DNA of 64,000 nt. Origin: Alphaproteobacteria bacterium (GTDB lineage Bacteria > Pseudomonadota > Alphaproteobacteria > Puniceispirillales > Puniceispirillaceae). Of this stretch, positions 20,119 through 30,518 are shown piece after piece. Position numbers and translations under genes: made by a program. The DNA is taken from NCBI GenBank assembly GCA_016780775.1, contig JADHLI010000006.1, positions 51,987-115,986 on the forward strand. The letters run 5' to 3'. The notes under the pieces were generated by a model. That model ran no database searches. It worked only from the letters and a program-made list of their open reading frames with translations, and was not told the DNA's origin. Position 1 is the first letter of the stretch, and each line of letters begins with the position of its first letter.

Positions 20119-20766
20119 ATGATGAAACGGACAGCGCCATCTACAGAACACCGCGAGGCGGCCGCACAGGCGGCCAGTCTACGGCGTTGTTTGGCCACAG
20201 GTAAGTCTTTTGAAAAAGAAAACCTAATCCGTTTTGTTGCTAGCCCTGAAGGAGAGCTGGTTGCCGATATTTATGGCCGGCTTGGTGGGCGTGGTGCATG
20301 GGTTAAAGCTGAAAAACAGCATCTGGAAACAGCGATATCAAAAAACCTGTTTACGCGCTTTTTACGCCATCCTGTTAAAATAAAAGATGGGTTTATGGAT
20401 CTGCTCGGCAGCCAATTGACCCAAATTCTGATCAGCCGAATGAGTTTAATGCGGAAAAGCGGCTTACTGATTATAGGACGCGGCAAGCTGGAAATGGCTG
20501 CATCGCGACTAGAAGGACTTTTAATTGCAGATGATGCAAGCCAGCGCGAGGCTGCCTCGTTGCGACAGTTAGTGCAGCCTGGCTGGTGCGAGAAAGCGAT
20601 ACCTGCGCACATTCTAGGGCATATTGCGGGTGTCGAATCACTGGCTTACGCTGGTGTGCTAGAGGCAGGTCATTTATCAGAGCAAAAGCAAATAGATGCG
20701 CTGTTGGCTGATTTGGCGCGTTGGCGGGCAGTAACGCAAACACAAAAACAAGAGAATAGGTCGTGA
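20119..20766 (+). CDS. YlxR-type RNA-binding protein (DUF448) with L7Ae-like second domain
   Basis: A 215-residue protein with two parts. Residues 1 to ~85 match YlxR/DUF448: RRCLATGKSFEKENLIRFV, then GRLGGRGAWV. The rest resembles the ribosomal L7Ae-like fold (RKSGLLIIGRGKLEMA). In many Firmicutes these are separate genes (ylxR, ylxQ); the fused form is usual in alphaproteobacteria. Its position between nusA and infB is the conserved one. Function is inferred to be RNA binding linked to translation or transcription. The start may be either of two adjacent ATGs (20119 or 20122). Confidence 0.85.
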   Translation: MMKRTAPSTEHREAAAQAASLRRCLATGKSFEKENLIRFVASPEGELVADIYGRLGGRGAWVKAEKQHLETAISKNLFTRFLRHPVKIKDGFMDLLGSQLTQILISRMSLMRKSGLLIIGRGKLEMAASRLEGLLIADDASQREAASLRQLVQPGWCEKAIPAHILGHIAGVESLAYAGVLEAGHLSEQKQIDALLADLARWRAVTQTQKQENRS

Positions 20767-20895
20767 GGAAAGCTTGTCATTTAGGGGCAAGCAGGTGTAT
20801 TACCATGCACAAAGGTGCGAGAGGCTGAAATCCAGATACCCTACTTAAACCCATAGTTGGGGCATCTTAGGAAAGCTGAACGGGAAAGGTCATCA
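20767..20895 (+). other. Structured leader between ylxR and infB
   Basis: This spacer of 129 bases holds three short hairpins: GCTTGTC/GGCAAGC (20772-20778 with 20786-20792), GCAC/GTGC (20807-20810 with 20815-20818) and CCCA/TGGG (20850-20853 with 20858-20861). No terminator T run follows. Other gaps inside this operon are under 45 bases until rpsO, so the length is unusual. No known riboswitch class fits. Confidence 0.4.
20774..20803 (+). promoter_or_regulatory. Candidate internal promoter before infB
   Basis: TTGTCA (20774-20779) and TATTAC (20798-20803) are 18 bases apart, just after the ylxR stop. The -35 is near consensus and the -10 is weak. It would make a separate infB transcript with a leader of about 85 bases. 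Confidence 0.3.
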
Positions 20896-23454
20896 ATGAG
20901 TGAAGAAAATAACAAGCCGAAAAAACTAAGCCTGTCAGGAAGTGGCAAGCTTTCACTCGGTGGCGGTGCAGTTGACCCTGCAAATCTTCGTGGCGGAATG
21001 GTTGGTTCTGGTCGCGGTAAAACGGTGCAGGTTGAAGTTCGGCGCAAACGGGTCGGCGGTGCTAATGTGCGCCCAGCCCAGCCTAATACGCCTGCCCCTG
21101 CAACCCCTGTTGAAGATGCAGCCCCAGCGCAGGATAAACAAATCCCGCAAGCGGATGACCGCCTAACTGCACAAGAGCGTGCCAACCGAATGAAAGTCCT
21201 GCAAGATGGACTGACAAAGACTAAAGATGCCAGCAGCGATGCGCCCGAAGATGCCGACGCACCCGCAGAAGATAATGCCGCTGTTGAAGAGGTTGAAACA
21301 TTAGATCCACGTGAAGCCCGCCGCCGGGCAGAACTTGCAGAACTCGAAGCGATTGAAAAGCAGGCTGTTGCCCAGCGCCAGACCGAAACTGAAAGACTGG
21401 CTGCCGAAAATGCCGCCCGTCAGGCCAAAACGCGCCAGCAAGAACCTGATGTTCAGGTAAAGGGTCCACCGCCTATCCGTGAGGATGCTCCTGCTAGAGG
21501 TCGCCGTAAAACGAACGAATCTGAAGCACCAATGCGGCCAGCACCGGTAAAGCGTGACGGCGACCGCAGACGTTCAGGAAAAATGACAATATCGCAGGCG
21601 CTGTCAGATGGCGATGGACGTCAGCGTTCATTGGCATCGGTGCGACGCCAACGCGAAAAAGCGCGTATGCGTGAAAGCCAGCCGCAGGTAAAACAGGTTC
21701 GCGATGTAGTGATCCCGGACATGATCACGGTTCAGGAATTGGCAAACCGTATGGCTGAGCGCGCCGCAGATGTGGTCAAAGAGCTGATGAAGCAAGGTAT
21801 TATGGCCACGGTTACGCAAACGATTGATGCAGAAACTGCCGAGCTAGTAACATTGGAATTCGGTCATAAAGTTCAACGTGTGTCAGAATCAGATGTTGAA
21901 GAAGGTCTGTCTGGCGAGGAAGATAACGAAACGGATCTGCATTCGCGCCCACCAGTTGTAACCGTGATGGGCCATGTTGATCACGGTAAGACCAGCTTGC
22001 TAGATGCTATCCGCGCAACAGATGTGGCGGGCGGCGAGTCTGGTGGTATTACCCAGCATATTGGCGCGTATCAAATTGAGACGAAGTCTAACAATCTGAT
22101 AACCTTTATCGATACACCTGGTCACGAAGCTTTTACCGAAATGCGTCTTCGTGGTGCGAGTACTACTGATATCGTGGTGTTGGTCGTTGCAGCAGATGAT
22201 TCTGTAAAGGCGCAAACCATCGAAGCGATTAATCATGCCAAAGCGGCAGGATGTCCAGTGATTGTTGCCGTGAATAAGTGTGACAAGCCAGAGGCAGATC
22301 CAAAGCGGGTTAGAAGTGATTTATTGCAGCATGAGATTATCACCGAAGATTTTGGCGGCGATGTATTATGCGTAGATGTATCCGCGCACACAGGTGCAGG
22401 TCTGGATAAGCTAGAAGAAGCCATTATGCTGCAAGCTGAATTGCTGGAGCTGAAGGCTAATCCAAACCGCGCTGCAGAAGGTAGTGTTATTGAAGCCAAG
22501 GTCGAACGTGGCCGCGGGTCGGTTGCAACGGTATTAGTCCAGCGCGGCACCCTGCATATTGGGGATATCTTCGTATCGGGTGCTGAATCAGGGCGCGTGC
22601 GTGCGCTTTTGAATGAACGTGGTAAACAGCTAAAAGAAGCTTTGCCTGGTCAGCCTGTTGAAATTTTGGGTCTAAATGGCACGCCTATGTCAGGCGATAT
22701 GTTCGTCGTGGTGGAAACAGAATCACGGGCCCGTGAAATTGCTGAATATCGTAAACGCCGCAACCGTGACAAAGAAGCTGCTATTTCAGCGCGTGGTTCT
22801 GTTGAACAGATGCTTACCGCTATTGCTGCTGGTGAGGCAGAAGAGTTGCCAGTGGTAATTAAGACAGATGTGCATGGCTCTCTTGAAGCTATTCGTGCCG
22901 CGTTTGATAAGCTTGCGACGGAACAGGTGCGGGTTCGTATTCTAACTGGCGGTGTGGGTGCAATTTCTGAATCAGATGTATCTCTTGCTGCGGCCTCAAA
23001 TGCGATGGTTGTTGGCTTTAATGTGCGTGCCATCCCGCAAGCGCGCGATCTTGCAAAAAGAGATGGTATTGAAATACGCTATCACTCAATTATCTATGAG
23101 CTGATCGACGAGGTAAAGGGCGCGATGGGTGGGCTGCTTAGCCCAGAACAGCAAGAAAGCTTCATTGGCTATGCTGAAATCAGACAGGTCTTCTCGGTTT
23201 CCAAGCAAGGCAAAGTGGCCGGCTGTATGGTCACCGAAGGCATCATCAAGCGGGGCTGCAAGGTCAGATTGTTGCGGGATAATGTGGTTATCCATGAAGG
23301 CAGCCTGAAGACTCTGCGCCGCTTTAAAGATGAGGTTAAAGACGTCCGCGATGGTATGGAATGTGGTATGGCATTCGATAATTATTCCGATATTCAAGAA
23401 GGGGATATGATCGAATGTTTCGAGGTAAGGGAAATCGCGCGCACCCTTGATTAA
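20896..23454 (+). CDS. infB: Translation initiation factor IF-2
   Basis: IF-2 is the GTPase that positions initiator tRNA on the 30S subunit. The N-terminal third is a charged, low-complexity region typical of IF-2. The G domain begins with GHVDHGKT (residues 359-366), followed by DTPGHEAF and NKCDKPEA. The four-domain IF-2 core follows and ends at [13 protein letters not shown] start at ATG 20896 (852 residues), preceded by GGAAAGG; the frame is open further upstream to a TTG at 20857 but that adds an unconserved tail. Rho-independent signals are absent before rbfA, 27 bases on. Confidence 0.97.
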   Translation: MSEENNKPKKLSLSGSGKLSLGGGAVDPANLRGGMVGSGRGKTVQVEVRRKRVGGANVRPAQPNTPAPATPVEDAAPAQDKQIPQADDRLTAQERANRMKVLQDGLTKTKDASSDAPEDADAPAEDNAAVEEVETLDPREARRRAELAELEAIEKQAVAQRQTETERLAAENAARQAKTRQQEPDVQVKGPPPIREDAPARGRRKTNESEAPMRPAPVKRDGDRRRSGKMTISQALSDGDGRQRSLASVRRQREKARMRESQPQVKQVRDVVIPDMITVQELANRMAERAADVVKELMKQGIMATVTQTIDAETAELVTLEFGHKVQRVSESDVEEGLSGEEDNETDLHSRPPVVTVMGHVDHGKTSLLDAIRATDVAGGESGGITQHIGAYQIETKSNNLITFIDTPGHEAFTEMRLRGASTTDIVVLVVAADDSVKAQTIEAINHAKAAGCPVIVAVNKCDKPEADPKRVRSDLLQHEIITEDFGGDVLCVDVSAHTGAGLDKLEEAIMLQAELLELKANPNRAAEGSVIEAKVERGRGSVATVLVQRGTLHIGDIFVSGAESGRVRALLNERGKQLKEALPGQPVEILGLNGTPMSGDMFVVVETESRAREIAEYRKRRNRDKEAAISARGSVEQMLTAIAAGEAEELPVVIKTDVHGSLEAIRAAFDKLATEQVRVRILTGGVGAISESDVSLAAASNAMVVGFNVRAIPQARDLAKRDGIEIRYHSIIYELIDEVKGAMGGLLSPEQQESFIGYAEIRQVFSVSKQGKVAGCMVTEGIIKRGCKVRLLRDNVVIHEGSLKTLRRFKDEVKDVRDGMECGMAFDNYSDIQEGDMIECFEVREIARTLD

Positions 23455-23514
23455 GGTTTTTTAGGGGCGTGAATACCCAATTTGTTAAATATGCCAGAGG
23501 CAGGCAAAGGTATT

Positions 23515-23898
23515 ATGGTGCAAAAATCGAAATCATCCGGTGCCGAGCCTAGCCAGCGTCAATTGCGGGTTGGCGAGGATTTGCGTCACCATCTTGCGTC
23601 TATTTTAATGCGGCAGGAAACGCATATTCCGGAATTAGATTCTGTGTCTATAACAGTATCGGAAGTATCGGTTAGTCCAGATTTGAGTTTCGCGCGTGTT
23701 TATGTGATGACACTTGGTGGGCAGGATATGGACACTGTTTTGCCTTTACTAAATCAATATGCACCGGTTCTGCGCCATGAAGTTGCTAAGCGTGTGCATC
23801 TGCGCCGTCTACCTAGTTTTAAATTTGTGCGTGATGATTCCTATGATAATGCAGATAAGATGGCACGGCTTTTCTCTGGCATAAGGTCAAAGGACTAA
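23515..23898 (+). CDS. rbfA: 30S ribosome-binding factor RbfA
   Basis: RbfA helps mature the 5' end region of 16S rRNA. The conserved start SQRQLRVGEDLRHHLASIL and the KH-like core ending LRRLPSFKFVRDDSYDNA are visible. Several starts are possible (TTG 23482, ATG 23491, ATG 23515); the last has a nearby AAAGG and gives 127 residues, a normal size. It lies between infB and truB as in most bacteria; its stop overlaps the purine stretch that serves as the truB ribosome binding site. Confidence 0.92.
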   Translation: MVQKSKSSGAEPSQRQLRVGEDLRHHLASILMRQETHIPELDSVSITVSEVSVSPDLSFARVYVMTLGGQDMDTVLPLLNQYAPVLRHEVAKRVHLRRLPSFKFVRDDSYDNADKMARLFSGIRSKD

Positions 23899-23905
23899 GG
23901 CAGAT

Positions 23906-24889
23906 TTGTCAGATATGCATATAGCTCCCGGCCCACATGGCTGGCTTTCGATTAATAAACCAGCTGGCATTAGCTCTGCTAAAGTGGTGGCACTTGTCAA
24001 ACGTCATTTTGATGGGGTGAAGACAGGTCATGCTGGCACGCTTGACCCGCTTGCGAGCGGTGTTCTGCCTATTGCGCTTGGCGAGGCAACTAAAACAATA
24101 TCCTATGTAATGACAGCTGAGAAATCCTATCGTTTTTCAGTGAAATGGGGAGCTGAGACACAGACAGATGACGCCGAGGGCGAGATTACCCGCACTTCAA
24201 CACATATTCCAACGACAAAAGACATTACAGATATTCTGCCCGAATTCACAGGCATGATAGATCAAATCCCGCCTGATTATTCGGCTGTGAAAGTGCAAGG
24301 CAAGCGTGCATATGCGCTGGCTAGATCACGTGATAAAGCTGCCGATGGAGAGGGTTCTGCCTCATCAGGGAAGGAAGTTCCGCTTCTGGCAGCACGTAAA
24401 ATCCGCATTGACAGGCTTACCCTAATATCAGCAGAAGCCGAAGCCGCACATTTTGAGGTGCATTGCGGCAAAGGGGCTTATATACGCTCGCTAGCACGTG
24501 ATATTGGCCGGGCTCTGGAAACTGCTGCTTATGTGACTGCCCTTGAGCGCCGTTCGGTTGGGAAATTTCATCTAGAAGATGCGATTTCACTAGATTTTCT
24601 GCACGAAATAGGGCAAGGTTCGCGCGCATCTAACCCGATTTTGTCTATTATGACTGTGCTGGACGACATCCCGGCAGTAGCCCTAACAGACACAGAAGCC
24701 ACCCGGCTTCGATTTGGTCAGAAGTTGTCTTTAGATCCGCAACGCCTAGCAATTCTTCGCCAAGCTTTTGCAGATTTAAACGACATAGAGCACCCAAACA
24801 GAGCGATAGCTGTTTTTGATGAGCGTCCAGTGGCGCTGATAGAAATTGAAGACGCCATTTTATCGCCCTTGCGTGTGCTTAATTTATAA
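23906..24889 (+). CDS. truB: tRNA pseudouridine(55) synthase TruB
   Basis: Makes pseudouridine 55 in the T loop of tRNAs. The catalytic motif [23 protein letters not shown] includes the active Asp (in TLDPLA). Later motifs [16 protein letters not shown] and [15 protein letters not shown] are intact. The TTG start at 23906 is five bases after AAGG, a better spacing than the ATG at 23915. The 327-residue length is normal, with a short alphaproteobacterial C-terminal domain. Confidence 0.96.
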   Translation: MSDMHIAPGPHGWLSINKPAGISSAKVVALVKRHFDGVKTGHAGTLDPLASGVLPIALGEATKTISYVMTAEKSYRFSVKWGAETQTDDAEGEITRTSTHIPTTKDITDILPEFTGMIDQIPPDYSAVKVQGKRAYALARSRDKAADGEGSASSGKEVPLLAARKIRIDRLTLISAEAEAAHFEVHCGKGAYIRSLARDIGRALETAAYVTALERRSVGKFHLEDAISLDFLHEIGQGSRASNPILSIMTVLDDIPAVALTDTEATRLRFGQKLSLDPQRLAILRQAFADLNDIEHPNRAIAVFDERPVALIEIEDAILSPLRVLNL

Positions 24890-24893
24890 CCAA

Positions 24894-24912
24894 GCTGTGT
24901 TTAAAGCACAGC
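24894..24912 (+). promoter_or_regulatory. Hairpin in the rpsO leader (possible S15 autoregulatory element)
   Basis: GCTGTG (24894-24899) and CACAGC (24907-24912) form a perfect 6-bp stem with a 7-base loop, 21 bases before the rpsO start and just ahead of its ribosome binding site. S15 represses its own mRNA in several phyla through unrelated leader structures, so this is a candidate, not a recognised class. Confidence 0.35.
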
Positions 24913-24933
24913 GCTAGCATTAAGGAGTATGCG

Positions 24934-25203
24934 ATGTCGATTACGAAGGAACGCAAAGCTGAGCTCATTTCAGCGTTTGGCAAGGGTGCGAATGATTCAG
25001 GATCAGCAGCGGTTCAGGTCGCTATTCTGACAGATCGCATTATTTATCTGACCGAACATTTAAAAACCCATAAAAAAGATTTTGCGTCTCGGCGCGGTCT
25101 TTTGAAGATGGTTGGTCAGCGTCGCCACCTGTTGGATTATATCCGTGCAGGCGATGAAGCTGCTTATAAGGCGCTTATCGAAAAGCTGGGTCTACGCCGC
25201 TAA
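24934..25203 (+). CDS. rpsO: 30S ribosomal protein S15
   Basis: An 89-residue S15 protein with the standard start [11 protein letters not shown], the [14 protein letters not shown] helix and the conserved [19 protein letters not shown] block that contacts 16S rRNA. ATG 24934 has a strong AAGGAG site. It lies between truB and pnp as in many proteobacteria. Confidence 0.98.
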   Translation: MSITKERKAELISAFGKGANDSGSAAVQVAILTDRIIYLTEHLKTHKKDFASRRGLLKMVGQRRHLLDYIRAGDEAAYKALIEKLGLRR

Positions 25204-25633
25204 TTGGTTGGCTCATCCGCTTAGCACCAACTATTTGGTCTAATCATAATATACAAAATGGGTCTGCTAGCTGTGTTTTTTAAACGCACGCTTAATATTG
25301 CAGATCCGTTTCGTGTAACTGTCCTAGAGTGTTTACCTGATATTCTAGTTGCTTTTGTTTGGCGAGCATGTCATATCTGCTCGCAGAAATGATAGATGAT
25401 GAAAAGTAATTGAGAAAAACCGCGAGATAAGCCTTATGCGGGCGGTAAAAGACCAGACTGAGAGTCTTTTGACGATTAAACGTCCAGTGACACCCCCAAA
25501 AAATTCTCAGCAATAGCTTTAGATGGCAATAGCTTTAGATGAAGGTCTTTGTAAGTCATGCTTACTGGCCTTTAGCTTCATCATGAACGTTATATAGATT
25601 AACCGAATGAAACAGAAAAAAGAGATAAACTAG
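25204..25633 (+). other. 430-base rpsO-pnp intergenic region with hairpins and a tandem repeat
   Basis: No convincing coding sequence is present. The region contains a perfect 7-bp inverted repeat GCGAGCA/TGCTCGC (25362-25368 with 25378-25384), a mutually exclusive pair AAAAGAC/GTCTTTT (25447-25453 with 25464-25470) and AGACT/AGTCT (25455-25459 with 25463-25467), a GTAAG/CTTAC hairpin (25551-25565) and an exact 16-bp tandem repeat. No strong terminator for rpsO was found. In enterobacteria the pnp leader is a stem-loop target for RNase III and PNPase autoregulation, which makes a structured leader plausible here. Confidence 0.5.
25510..25541 (+). repeat. Exact 16-bp tandem repeat in the pnp leader
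   Basis: The unit GCAATAGCTTTAGATG occurs twice in direct succession (25510-25525 and 25526-25541) with no mismatch, about 90 bases before the pnp start. Confidence 0.95.
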
Positions 25634-27751
25634 ATGTTCGAAATATTCAGAAAAGAAATCGATTGGGGGGGAAAAACCCTCGTTCTTGAAACTGGCAAGG
25701 TAGCGCGTCAGGCAGATGGCAGCATTATGGCCAGCATGGGTGAGACCACAGTACTTTGTACGGCTGTTGCAGCACGTAAAGCAAAGCCTGGTCAGGATTT
25801 CTTCCCCCTTACTGTAAATTATCAGGAAAAGACCTTTGCCGCGGGTAAAATTCCAGGTGGCTTTTTCAAGCGCGAAGGCAGACCGTCTGAGCATGAAACG
25901 CTTACTAGCCGTCTGATTGACCGTCCGATTCGCCCCCTATTTCCAAAGGAATTTAAGTGTGAGACACAGGTAATTTGTACCGTGTTGTCACATGATATGG
26001 AAAACGCTTCTGACATAGTTGCGCTTATTGGTGCTTCTGCTGCCTTAACGCTTTCTGGTGTGCCTTTCTTTGGTCCAATTGCGGGTGCGCGTGTAGGTTA
26101 TAAGGATGGCGAATATATTCTAAATCCAACCTTGGCAGAAATGGAAGAAACTGGGCTTGACCTGGTTGTTGCTGGCACCAAAGACGGTGTGCTGATGGTA
26201 GAATCAGAAGCAGAAGAGCTGTCTGAAGAAGTGATGTTGGGGGCAGTAAATTTTGGTCATCAGCATATGCAGCCTGTAATTGACGCTATTATTGAGTTAG
26301 CTGAAGTTGCTGCAAAAGAGCCGCGTGATTTGCCTGTGGAAGCCCCAGAAGCGGCTGCGATGCGCGATACACTAGCTGGGTTGGCGGGCAAGCTAGCTGC
26401 GGCTTACGAAATTGCTGATAAATCTGCACGTCAGGAAGCGTTAGCAGAAGCGCGCGCAGAAGCTAGCGAGCTTGCAGGTGAAGATGCAGACGGCGTTCTG
26501 GTGTCGTCTATTGTTAAAGAAATGGAAGCAGATATTGTCCGCTCGTCTATTTTGAAAACAGGCCAGCGTATTGATGGGCGCGACACCAAAACGGTTCGCC
26601 CCATTGTTGCCGAAGTTGGTATGTTGCCGCGCACACATGGCTCATCTTTGTTTACCAGGGGTGAAACACAGGCATTGGTGGTTTCTACCCTTGGCACGGG
26701 TCAGGATGAGCAGATGATAGATGCGCTAACAGGTGAGTATCGTTCTCGCTTTATGCTGCATTATAATTTCCCGCCATTTTCGGTAGGTGAAGCTGGGCGT
26801 GTTGGCTCTCCTGGCCGCCGTGAAATCGGGCATGGCAAGCTTGCATGGCGGGCGATTAATCCGCTTCTGCCTTCGAAAGAAGAGTTTCCTTATACTATCA
26901 GAGCCGTATCAGAAATTACTGAATCAAATGGCTCGTCTTCTATGGCGACTGTTTGTGGTACCTCCCTTGCGCTGATGGATGCAGGTGTGCCGTTGGCACG
27001 TCCAATTGCCGGTATTGCAATGGGGCTGATTAAAGAAGGTGATGATTATGCCGTTCTGTCTGACATTTTAGGTGATGAAGATCATTTAGGGGATATGGAC
27101 TTTAAGGTTGCTGGCACAGATGCAGGCATTACCGCTCTGCAGATGGATATTAAAATCACGTCCATCACGCCAGAAATTATGGATATTGCCCTTGGTCAGG
27201 CACGCGATGGACGATTACATATTCTGGGTGAGATGGGCAAAGCCCTAACGGGCGCGCGCGATGGTCTGGCAGAGTCAGCACCAAAGATCACAACCTTTAA
27301 AATCTCAGTTGATAAAATCAGAGATGTAATTGGACCGGGCGGCAAGATGATCCGTGAGATTGTTGAGCAAACAGGCGCGAAAATTGATATTGATGATGAT
27401 GGCAGTGTTTCTGTTGCTGCGATTAGCCAATCTGCAAGTGATGCCGCTATCGCACGTATCAGGGATATCGTTGCTGAGCCTGAGCTAGGTGTGATTTACG
27501 ATGGTAAAGTTGTTAAGACTGTTGATTTTGGTGCTTTTGTAAACTTCCTTGGCGCGCGCGATGGTCTGGTACATATCTCGGAAATGAAGAATGAGCGGGT
27601 CGCCCAAACCACAGATGTCTGTAAAGAAGGCGACATGGTGAAGGTGAAAGTTATCGGCTTTGATGACAGAGGCAAGGTTAAGCTGTCTATGAAGCGGGTA
27701 GATCAGGAAACAGGTGCTGATCTAGAAGCTGATAATGGCGAGGACGCCTAA
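25634..27751 (+). CDS. pnp: Polyribonucleotide nucleotidyltransferase (PNPase)
   Basis: A phosphorolytic 3'-5' exoribonuclease and part of RNA degradation complexes. The 705-residue protein has two RNase PH domains separated by a helical domain, with the catalytic core motifs SFMATVCG-like region ([20 protein letters not shown]) and [19 protein letters not shown] near residues 475-495. A KH domain follows ([15 protein letters not shown], near residue 565) and then an S1 domain ([18 protein letters not shown]). It begins at ATG 25634 after a weak purine-rich site, and a strong terminator follows the gene. Confidence 0.97.
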   Translation: MFEIFRKEIDWGGKTLVLETGKVARQADGSIMASMGETTVLCTAVAARKAKPGQDFFPLTVNYQEKTFAAGKIPGGFFKREGRPSEHETLTSRLIDRPIRPLFPKEFKCETQVICTVLSHDMENASDIVALIGASAALTLSGVPFFGPIAGARVGYKDGEYILNPTLAEMEETGLDLVVAGTKDGVLMVESEAEELSEEVMLGAVNFGHQHMQPVIDAIIELAEVAAKEPRDLPVEAPEAAAMRDTLAGLAGKLAAAYEIADKSARQEALAEARAEASELAGEDADGVLVSSIVKEMEADIVRSSILKTGQRIDGRDTKTVRPIVAEVGMLPRTHGSSLFTRGETQALVVSTLGTGQDEQMIDALTGEYRSRFMLHYNFPPFSVGEAGRVGSPGRREIGHGKLAWRAINPLLPSKEEFPYTIRAVSEITESNGSSSMATVCGTSLALMDAGVPLARPIAGIAMGLIKEGDDYAVLSDILGDEDHLGDMDFKVAGTDAGITALQMDIKITSITPEIMDIALGQARDGRLHILGEMGKALTGARDGLAESAPKITTFKISVDKIRDVIGPGGKMIREIVEQTGAKIDIDDDGSVSVAAISQSASDAAIARIRDIVAEPELGVIYDGKVVKTVDFGAFVNFLGARDGLVHISEMKNERVAQTTDVCKEGDMVKVKVIGFDDRGKVKLSMKRVDQETGADLEADNGEDA

Positions 27752-27780
27752 CCTCACCCCCGATATAAAGTTAAAATGAG

Positions 27781-27814
27781 TCGCTCAGCTAGAACTATGC
27801 TGGGCGGCTTTTTT
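27781..27814 (+). terminator. Intrinsic terminator after pnp
   Basis: CGCTCAGC (27782-27789) pairs with GCTGGGCG (27799-27806), one G-U, around a 9-base loop, followed by GC and TTTTTT. It ends the pnp transcript before the convergent fabI gene. Confidence 0.85.
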
Positions 27815-27836
27815 GATTTAGCGCTATGAGATTATC

Positions 27837-28628
27837 TTAGGTGTCGGCAATTTCTGCTGGCACACCAATATGGTGATAACCGCCATCCACATAATGGGTC
27901 TCGCCTGTTACACCAGATGCCAGATCAGATAGAAGATAGGCTGCGGCCCTGCCAACTTCCTGAATATCAGGGTTACGTTTAAGGGGTGCTTGTTCTTCAG
28001 AATGGCGGAAAATATGGCGTGCGCCAGTAATAGCCGATCCAGCAAGTGTGCGCATTGGCCCTGCTGACAAGGTGTTCACCCTTATATTGCTACGTCCCAA
28101 ATCCACGGCTAGATAGCGCGTGGAGGCTTCTAATGCAGCTTTAGCTACCCCCATCACATTGTAATTTGGTGTGGTGCGCACCCCGCCTAAATAGGACATG
28201 GTCAGCAACGCGCCGCCTGTTTGCGGCATCATATGACGTGCTTCTGCTGCTAATTCGGTAAAGGAAAAGGCAGAGACCAGCATGGTTTGCTCAAAATTAT
28301 CACGGCTAGTATTATAATAAGCGCCCTTTAGCTCAGACTTATCGGAAAAGCCAATAGCATGTACCGCAAAATCTAATTGATCCCAATGTTCACGCAATTG
28401 GGTGAACGCTGATTTAATTCCGTCTTCTGCGGCAACATCACATTCTATTAAAATGTCTGAGCCAATAGAGGCGGCAAGCGGCTCAAGGCGCTTTTTAAAC
28501 CCCTCAATCTGATAGGTAAAGGCAAGCTCTGCCCCTTCTGCAGCTGCAGCTTCCGCAATGCCCCATGCTGCTGATCGCTCATTCGCGACCCCCATGATAA
28601 GGCCTCTTTTTCCAGCCAGAATACCCAT
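27837..28628 (-). CDS. fabI: Enoyl-[acyl-carrier-protein] reductase (NADH), FabI
   Basis: Catalyses the last step of each fatty-acid elongation cycle. The 263-residue SDR-fold protein has the FabI-type nucleotide site (GLIMGVANERSAAWGIA) and the active-site segment YLGGVRTTPNYNVMGVAKAALE with Tyr and Lys in FabI spacing. The end LSDLASGVTGETHYVDGGY is standard. It is the last gene of the fabA-fabB-fabI run, 36 bases after fabB. Confidence 0.94.
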   Translation of the reverse strand: MGILAGKRGLIMGVANERSAAWGIAEAAAAEGAELAFTYQIEGFKKRLEPLAASIGSDILIECDVAAEDGIKSAFTQLREHWDQLDFAVHAIGFSDKSELKGAYYNTSRDNFEQTMLVSAFSFTELAAEARHMMPQTGGALLTMSYLGGVRTTPNYNVMGVAKAALEASTRYLAVDLGRSNIRVNTLSAGPMRTLAGSAITGARHIFRHSEEQAPLKRNPDIQEVGRAAAYLLSDLASGVTGETHYVDGGYHHIGVPAEIADT

Positions 28629-28664
28629 GAAAGAGTTGCTCCTAAATATTATACAGCCAAAATA

Positions 28665-29903
28665 TTACTCAGATAGCCGCGCAAGGGCTAGCGTGGCGTT
28701 TGTGCCGCCAAATCCAAAGCTGTTCGATAAGGCCAGATTAATCTGGGCATCGTCAATACGCTGGCGTGGTACCGGAATATCCCCGATAGCTGGATCAGGA
28801 TTTTCAATATTGGCAGACGCTCCAATGAAGTTATGTTGCATCATCAGCAATGTATAAATTGCCTCTTGTACGCCAGTAGCACCCAGCGAATGACCGGTTA
28901 GCGACTTAGTTGAAGTGACAACAGGCAGATAGCCGCGTGGGCCAAAGACAGCCTGAACCGCTTCTAGCTCTTTAACATCGCCTACCGGTGTTGAGGTGCC
29001 ATGCGCGTTGATATAATCCACAGGCATTTCAAGCCCGTTCCCCGAAAAGCCATCTAAAGCCAGCTTCATACAGCGCTGGGCGCCTTCACCAGAAGGTGCG
29101 ACCATGTCATGGCCATCTGAATTAGCGCCATAACCAACAATCTCAGCGTAAATTTTAGCGCCCCGGGCTTTAGCATGCTCATAATCTTCCAGCACGACCA
29201 TACCGCCGCCGCCAGCGATTACAAATCCATCCCTATCTGCATCATACGCACGTGAAGCGATGCTAGGTGTGTCATTATATTTTGACGACATCGCCCCCAT
29301 CGCATCAAACAGCACCGATAACGTCCAGTGCAATTCCTCACCGCCGCCAGCGAAAACAACATCCTGCATACCATAGCGAATCGCATCTGCGCCTGCGGTA
29401 ATGCAATGTGCAGAGGTAGAACAGGCAGAGGAGATTGAATAATTCACGCCCTTAATTTCAAAGAAGGTTGCGATACAGGCAGACACAGTTGAGGACATAC
29501 AGCGCGGCACCATATAAGGGCCAACACGCTTCGGGCCCTTCTCGCGTGTGGTATCAAAAGCGGTTAGCATATTGGCGGTTGATGGTCCGCCTGAGCCGGC
29601 AATAAGGCCGGTGCGCGGATTTGATACATCAGAAGGCTCTAGACCTGAATCAGCAACAGCCTGTTGCATGGCAACAACAGCATAGCCTGCGCCCTCACCC
29701 ATAAAGCGCATTTGCTTGCGATCAATATGTGCCGTTAAATCAATATCTACAGCGCCCTTTACCTGTGAGCGGAAGCCAAGCTCTGTATAGTCTGGGGCAG
29801 CGACAATGCCGGAGCGCGCTTCCCGCAAAGATTTTGTAACTGCTTCTGCATCATTGCCAATAGAAGAGACAATCCCGATACCTGTAATAACAACACGCCG
29901 CAT
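28665..29903 (-). CDS. fabB: Beta-ketoacyl-ACP synthase I (FabB)
   Basis: Condensing enzyme needed for unsaturated fatty-acid elongation. The 412-residue product has the active-site Cys in [11 protein letters not shown], the His residues in [11 protein letters not shown] and [10 protein letters not shown], and the FGGTNATL tail. It starts immediately at the fabA stop (TAATG overlap, preceded by GGAGG), so the two genes are coupled; the pairing with FabA supports FabB over FabF. Confidence 0.94.
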   Translation of the reverse strand: MRRVVITGIGIVSSIGNDAEAVTKSLREARSGIVAAPDYTELGFRSQVKGAVDIDLTAHIDRKQMRFMGEGAGYAVVAMQQAVADSGLEPSDVSNPRTGLIAGSGGPSTANMLTAFDTTREKGPKRVGPYMVPRCMSSTVSACIATFFEIKGVNYSISSACSTSAHCITAGADAIRYGMQDVVFAGGGEELHWTLSVLFDAMGAMSSKYNDTPSIASRAYDADRDGFVIAGGGGMVVLEDYEHAKARGAKIYAEIVGYGANSDGHDMVAPSGEGAQRCMKLALDGFSGNGLEMPVDYINAHGTSTPVGDVKELEAVQAVFGPRGYLPVVTSTKSLTGHSLGATGVQEAIYTLLMMQHNFIGASANIENPDPAIGDIPVPRQRIDDAQINLALSNSFGFGGTNATLALARLSE

Positions 29904-30424
29904 TATTTTGCCTCCTCAGCACCAAACAGACCCACACGGATATCTGCGGCTTCAAATACTGTTTCGCCGTCACATAAAACGCGGCCATCTGCAATGCCCA
30001 TGACTAGCCTGCGCATCAAAACCCGCTTGATATCTAGCTGAAAGGTAACCAGCTTAGCAGTGGGTAGAATTTGGCCGGTAAATTTAACCTCACCAACAGA
30101 TAGCGCTCGCCCACGCCCAAGCCCGCCAAGCCAGCCGAGGTGAAAGCCCACTAATTGCCATAGCCCATCCATGCCAAGACAGCCTGGCATTACTGGATCG
30201 CCTTCAAAATGACAGGGGAAGAACCATAAATCAGGATGAATATCAAGCTCGGCCTCGATATAGCCTTTATCATAAGCACCGCCATCTTCGGTGATAGTGG
30301 TAATCCTGTCAGTCATTAGCATTGGCGGGAGGGGCAATTGTGGATTGCCAGGGCCAAAAAGCTCACCTTTTGCGCAGGAAATCAATTCATCATAGGAAAA
30401 GTTATTTTGATGGGTGAGTGCCAT
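29903..30424 (-). CDS. fabA: 3-hydroxydecanoyl-ACP dehydratase/isomerase FabA
   Basis: Introduces the cis double bond in anaerobic-type unsaturated fatty-acid synthesis. The 173-residue hotdog-fold protein has the active-site His in [21 protein letters not shown] (cut to motif [10 protein letters not shown]) and the downstream Asp in GMDGLWQ. Its gene heads the fabA-fabB-fabI operon. No irr/fur-type regulator gene is adjacent, unlike many rhizobial and rhodobacterial genomes. Confidence 0.95.
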   Translation of the reverse strand: MALTHQNNFSYDELISCAKGELFGPGNPQLPLPPMLMTDRITTITEDGGAYDKGYIEAELDIHPDLWFFPCHFEGDPVMPGCLGMDGLWQLVGFHLGWLGGLGRGRALSVGEVKFTGQILPTAKLVTFQLDIKRVLMRRLVMGIADGRVLCDGETVFEAADIRVGLFGAEEAK

Positions 30425-30446
30425 AGCCCTACCTTAATTTTCAGTG

Positions 30447-30457
30447 ATAACAGTTAT
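30447..30457. promoter_or_regulatory. Small palindrome in the fabA upstream region
   Basis: ATAAC-A-GTTAT is a perfect 11-base palindrome 22 bases before the fabA start codon. It could be an operator for unsaturated fatty-acid control or chance in an A/T-rich leader. Confidence 0.2.
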
Positions 30458-30518
30458 TTTATTTCCCCGTTTTAGCTCAGAACGCTGTAAATACCAAACA
30501 GGAAGCCTAAAATTTTTC

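Noticed and set aside
20815..20880. TPP-riboswitch-like wording (GGCTGAAAT, ATACCC, AGGAAAG) before infB
   Set aside because: The essential ACCTGATCTGG and TAATNCCAGCG blocks are missing and infB is not a thiamine gene, so the likeness is probably chance.
25292..25513. Minus-strand open frame of 73 codons in the rpsO-pnp spacer
   Set aside because: No recognisable family, poor start context and it overlaps the hairpins; more likely non-coding.
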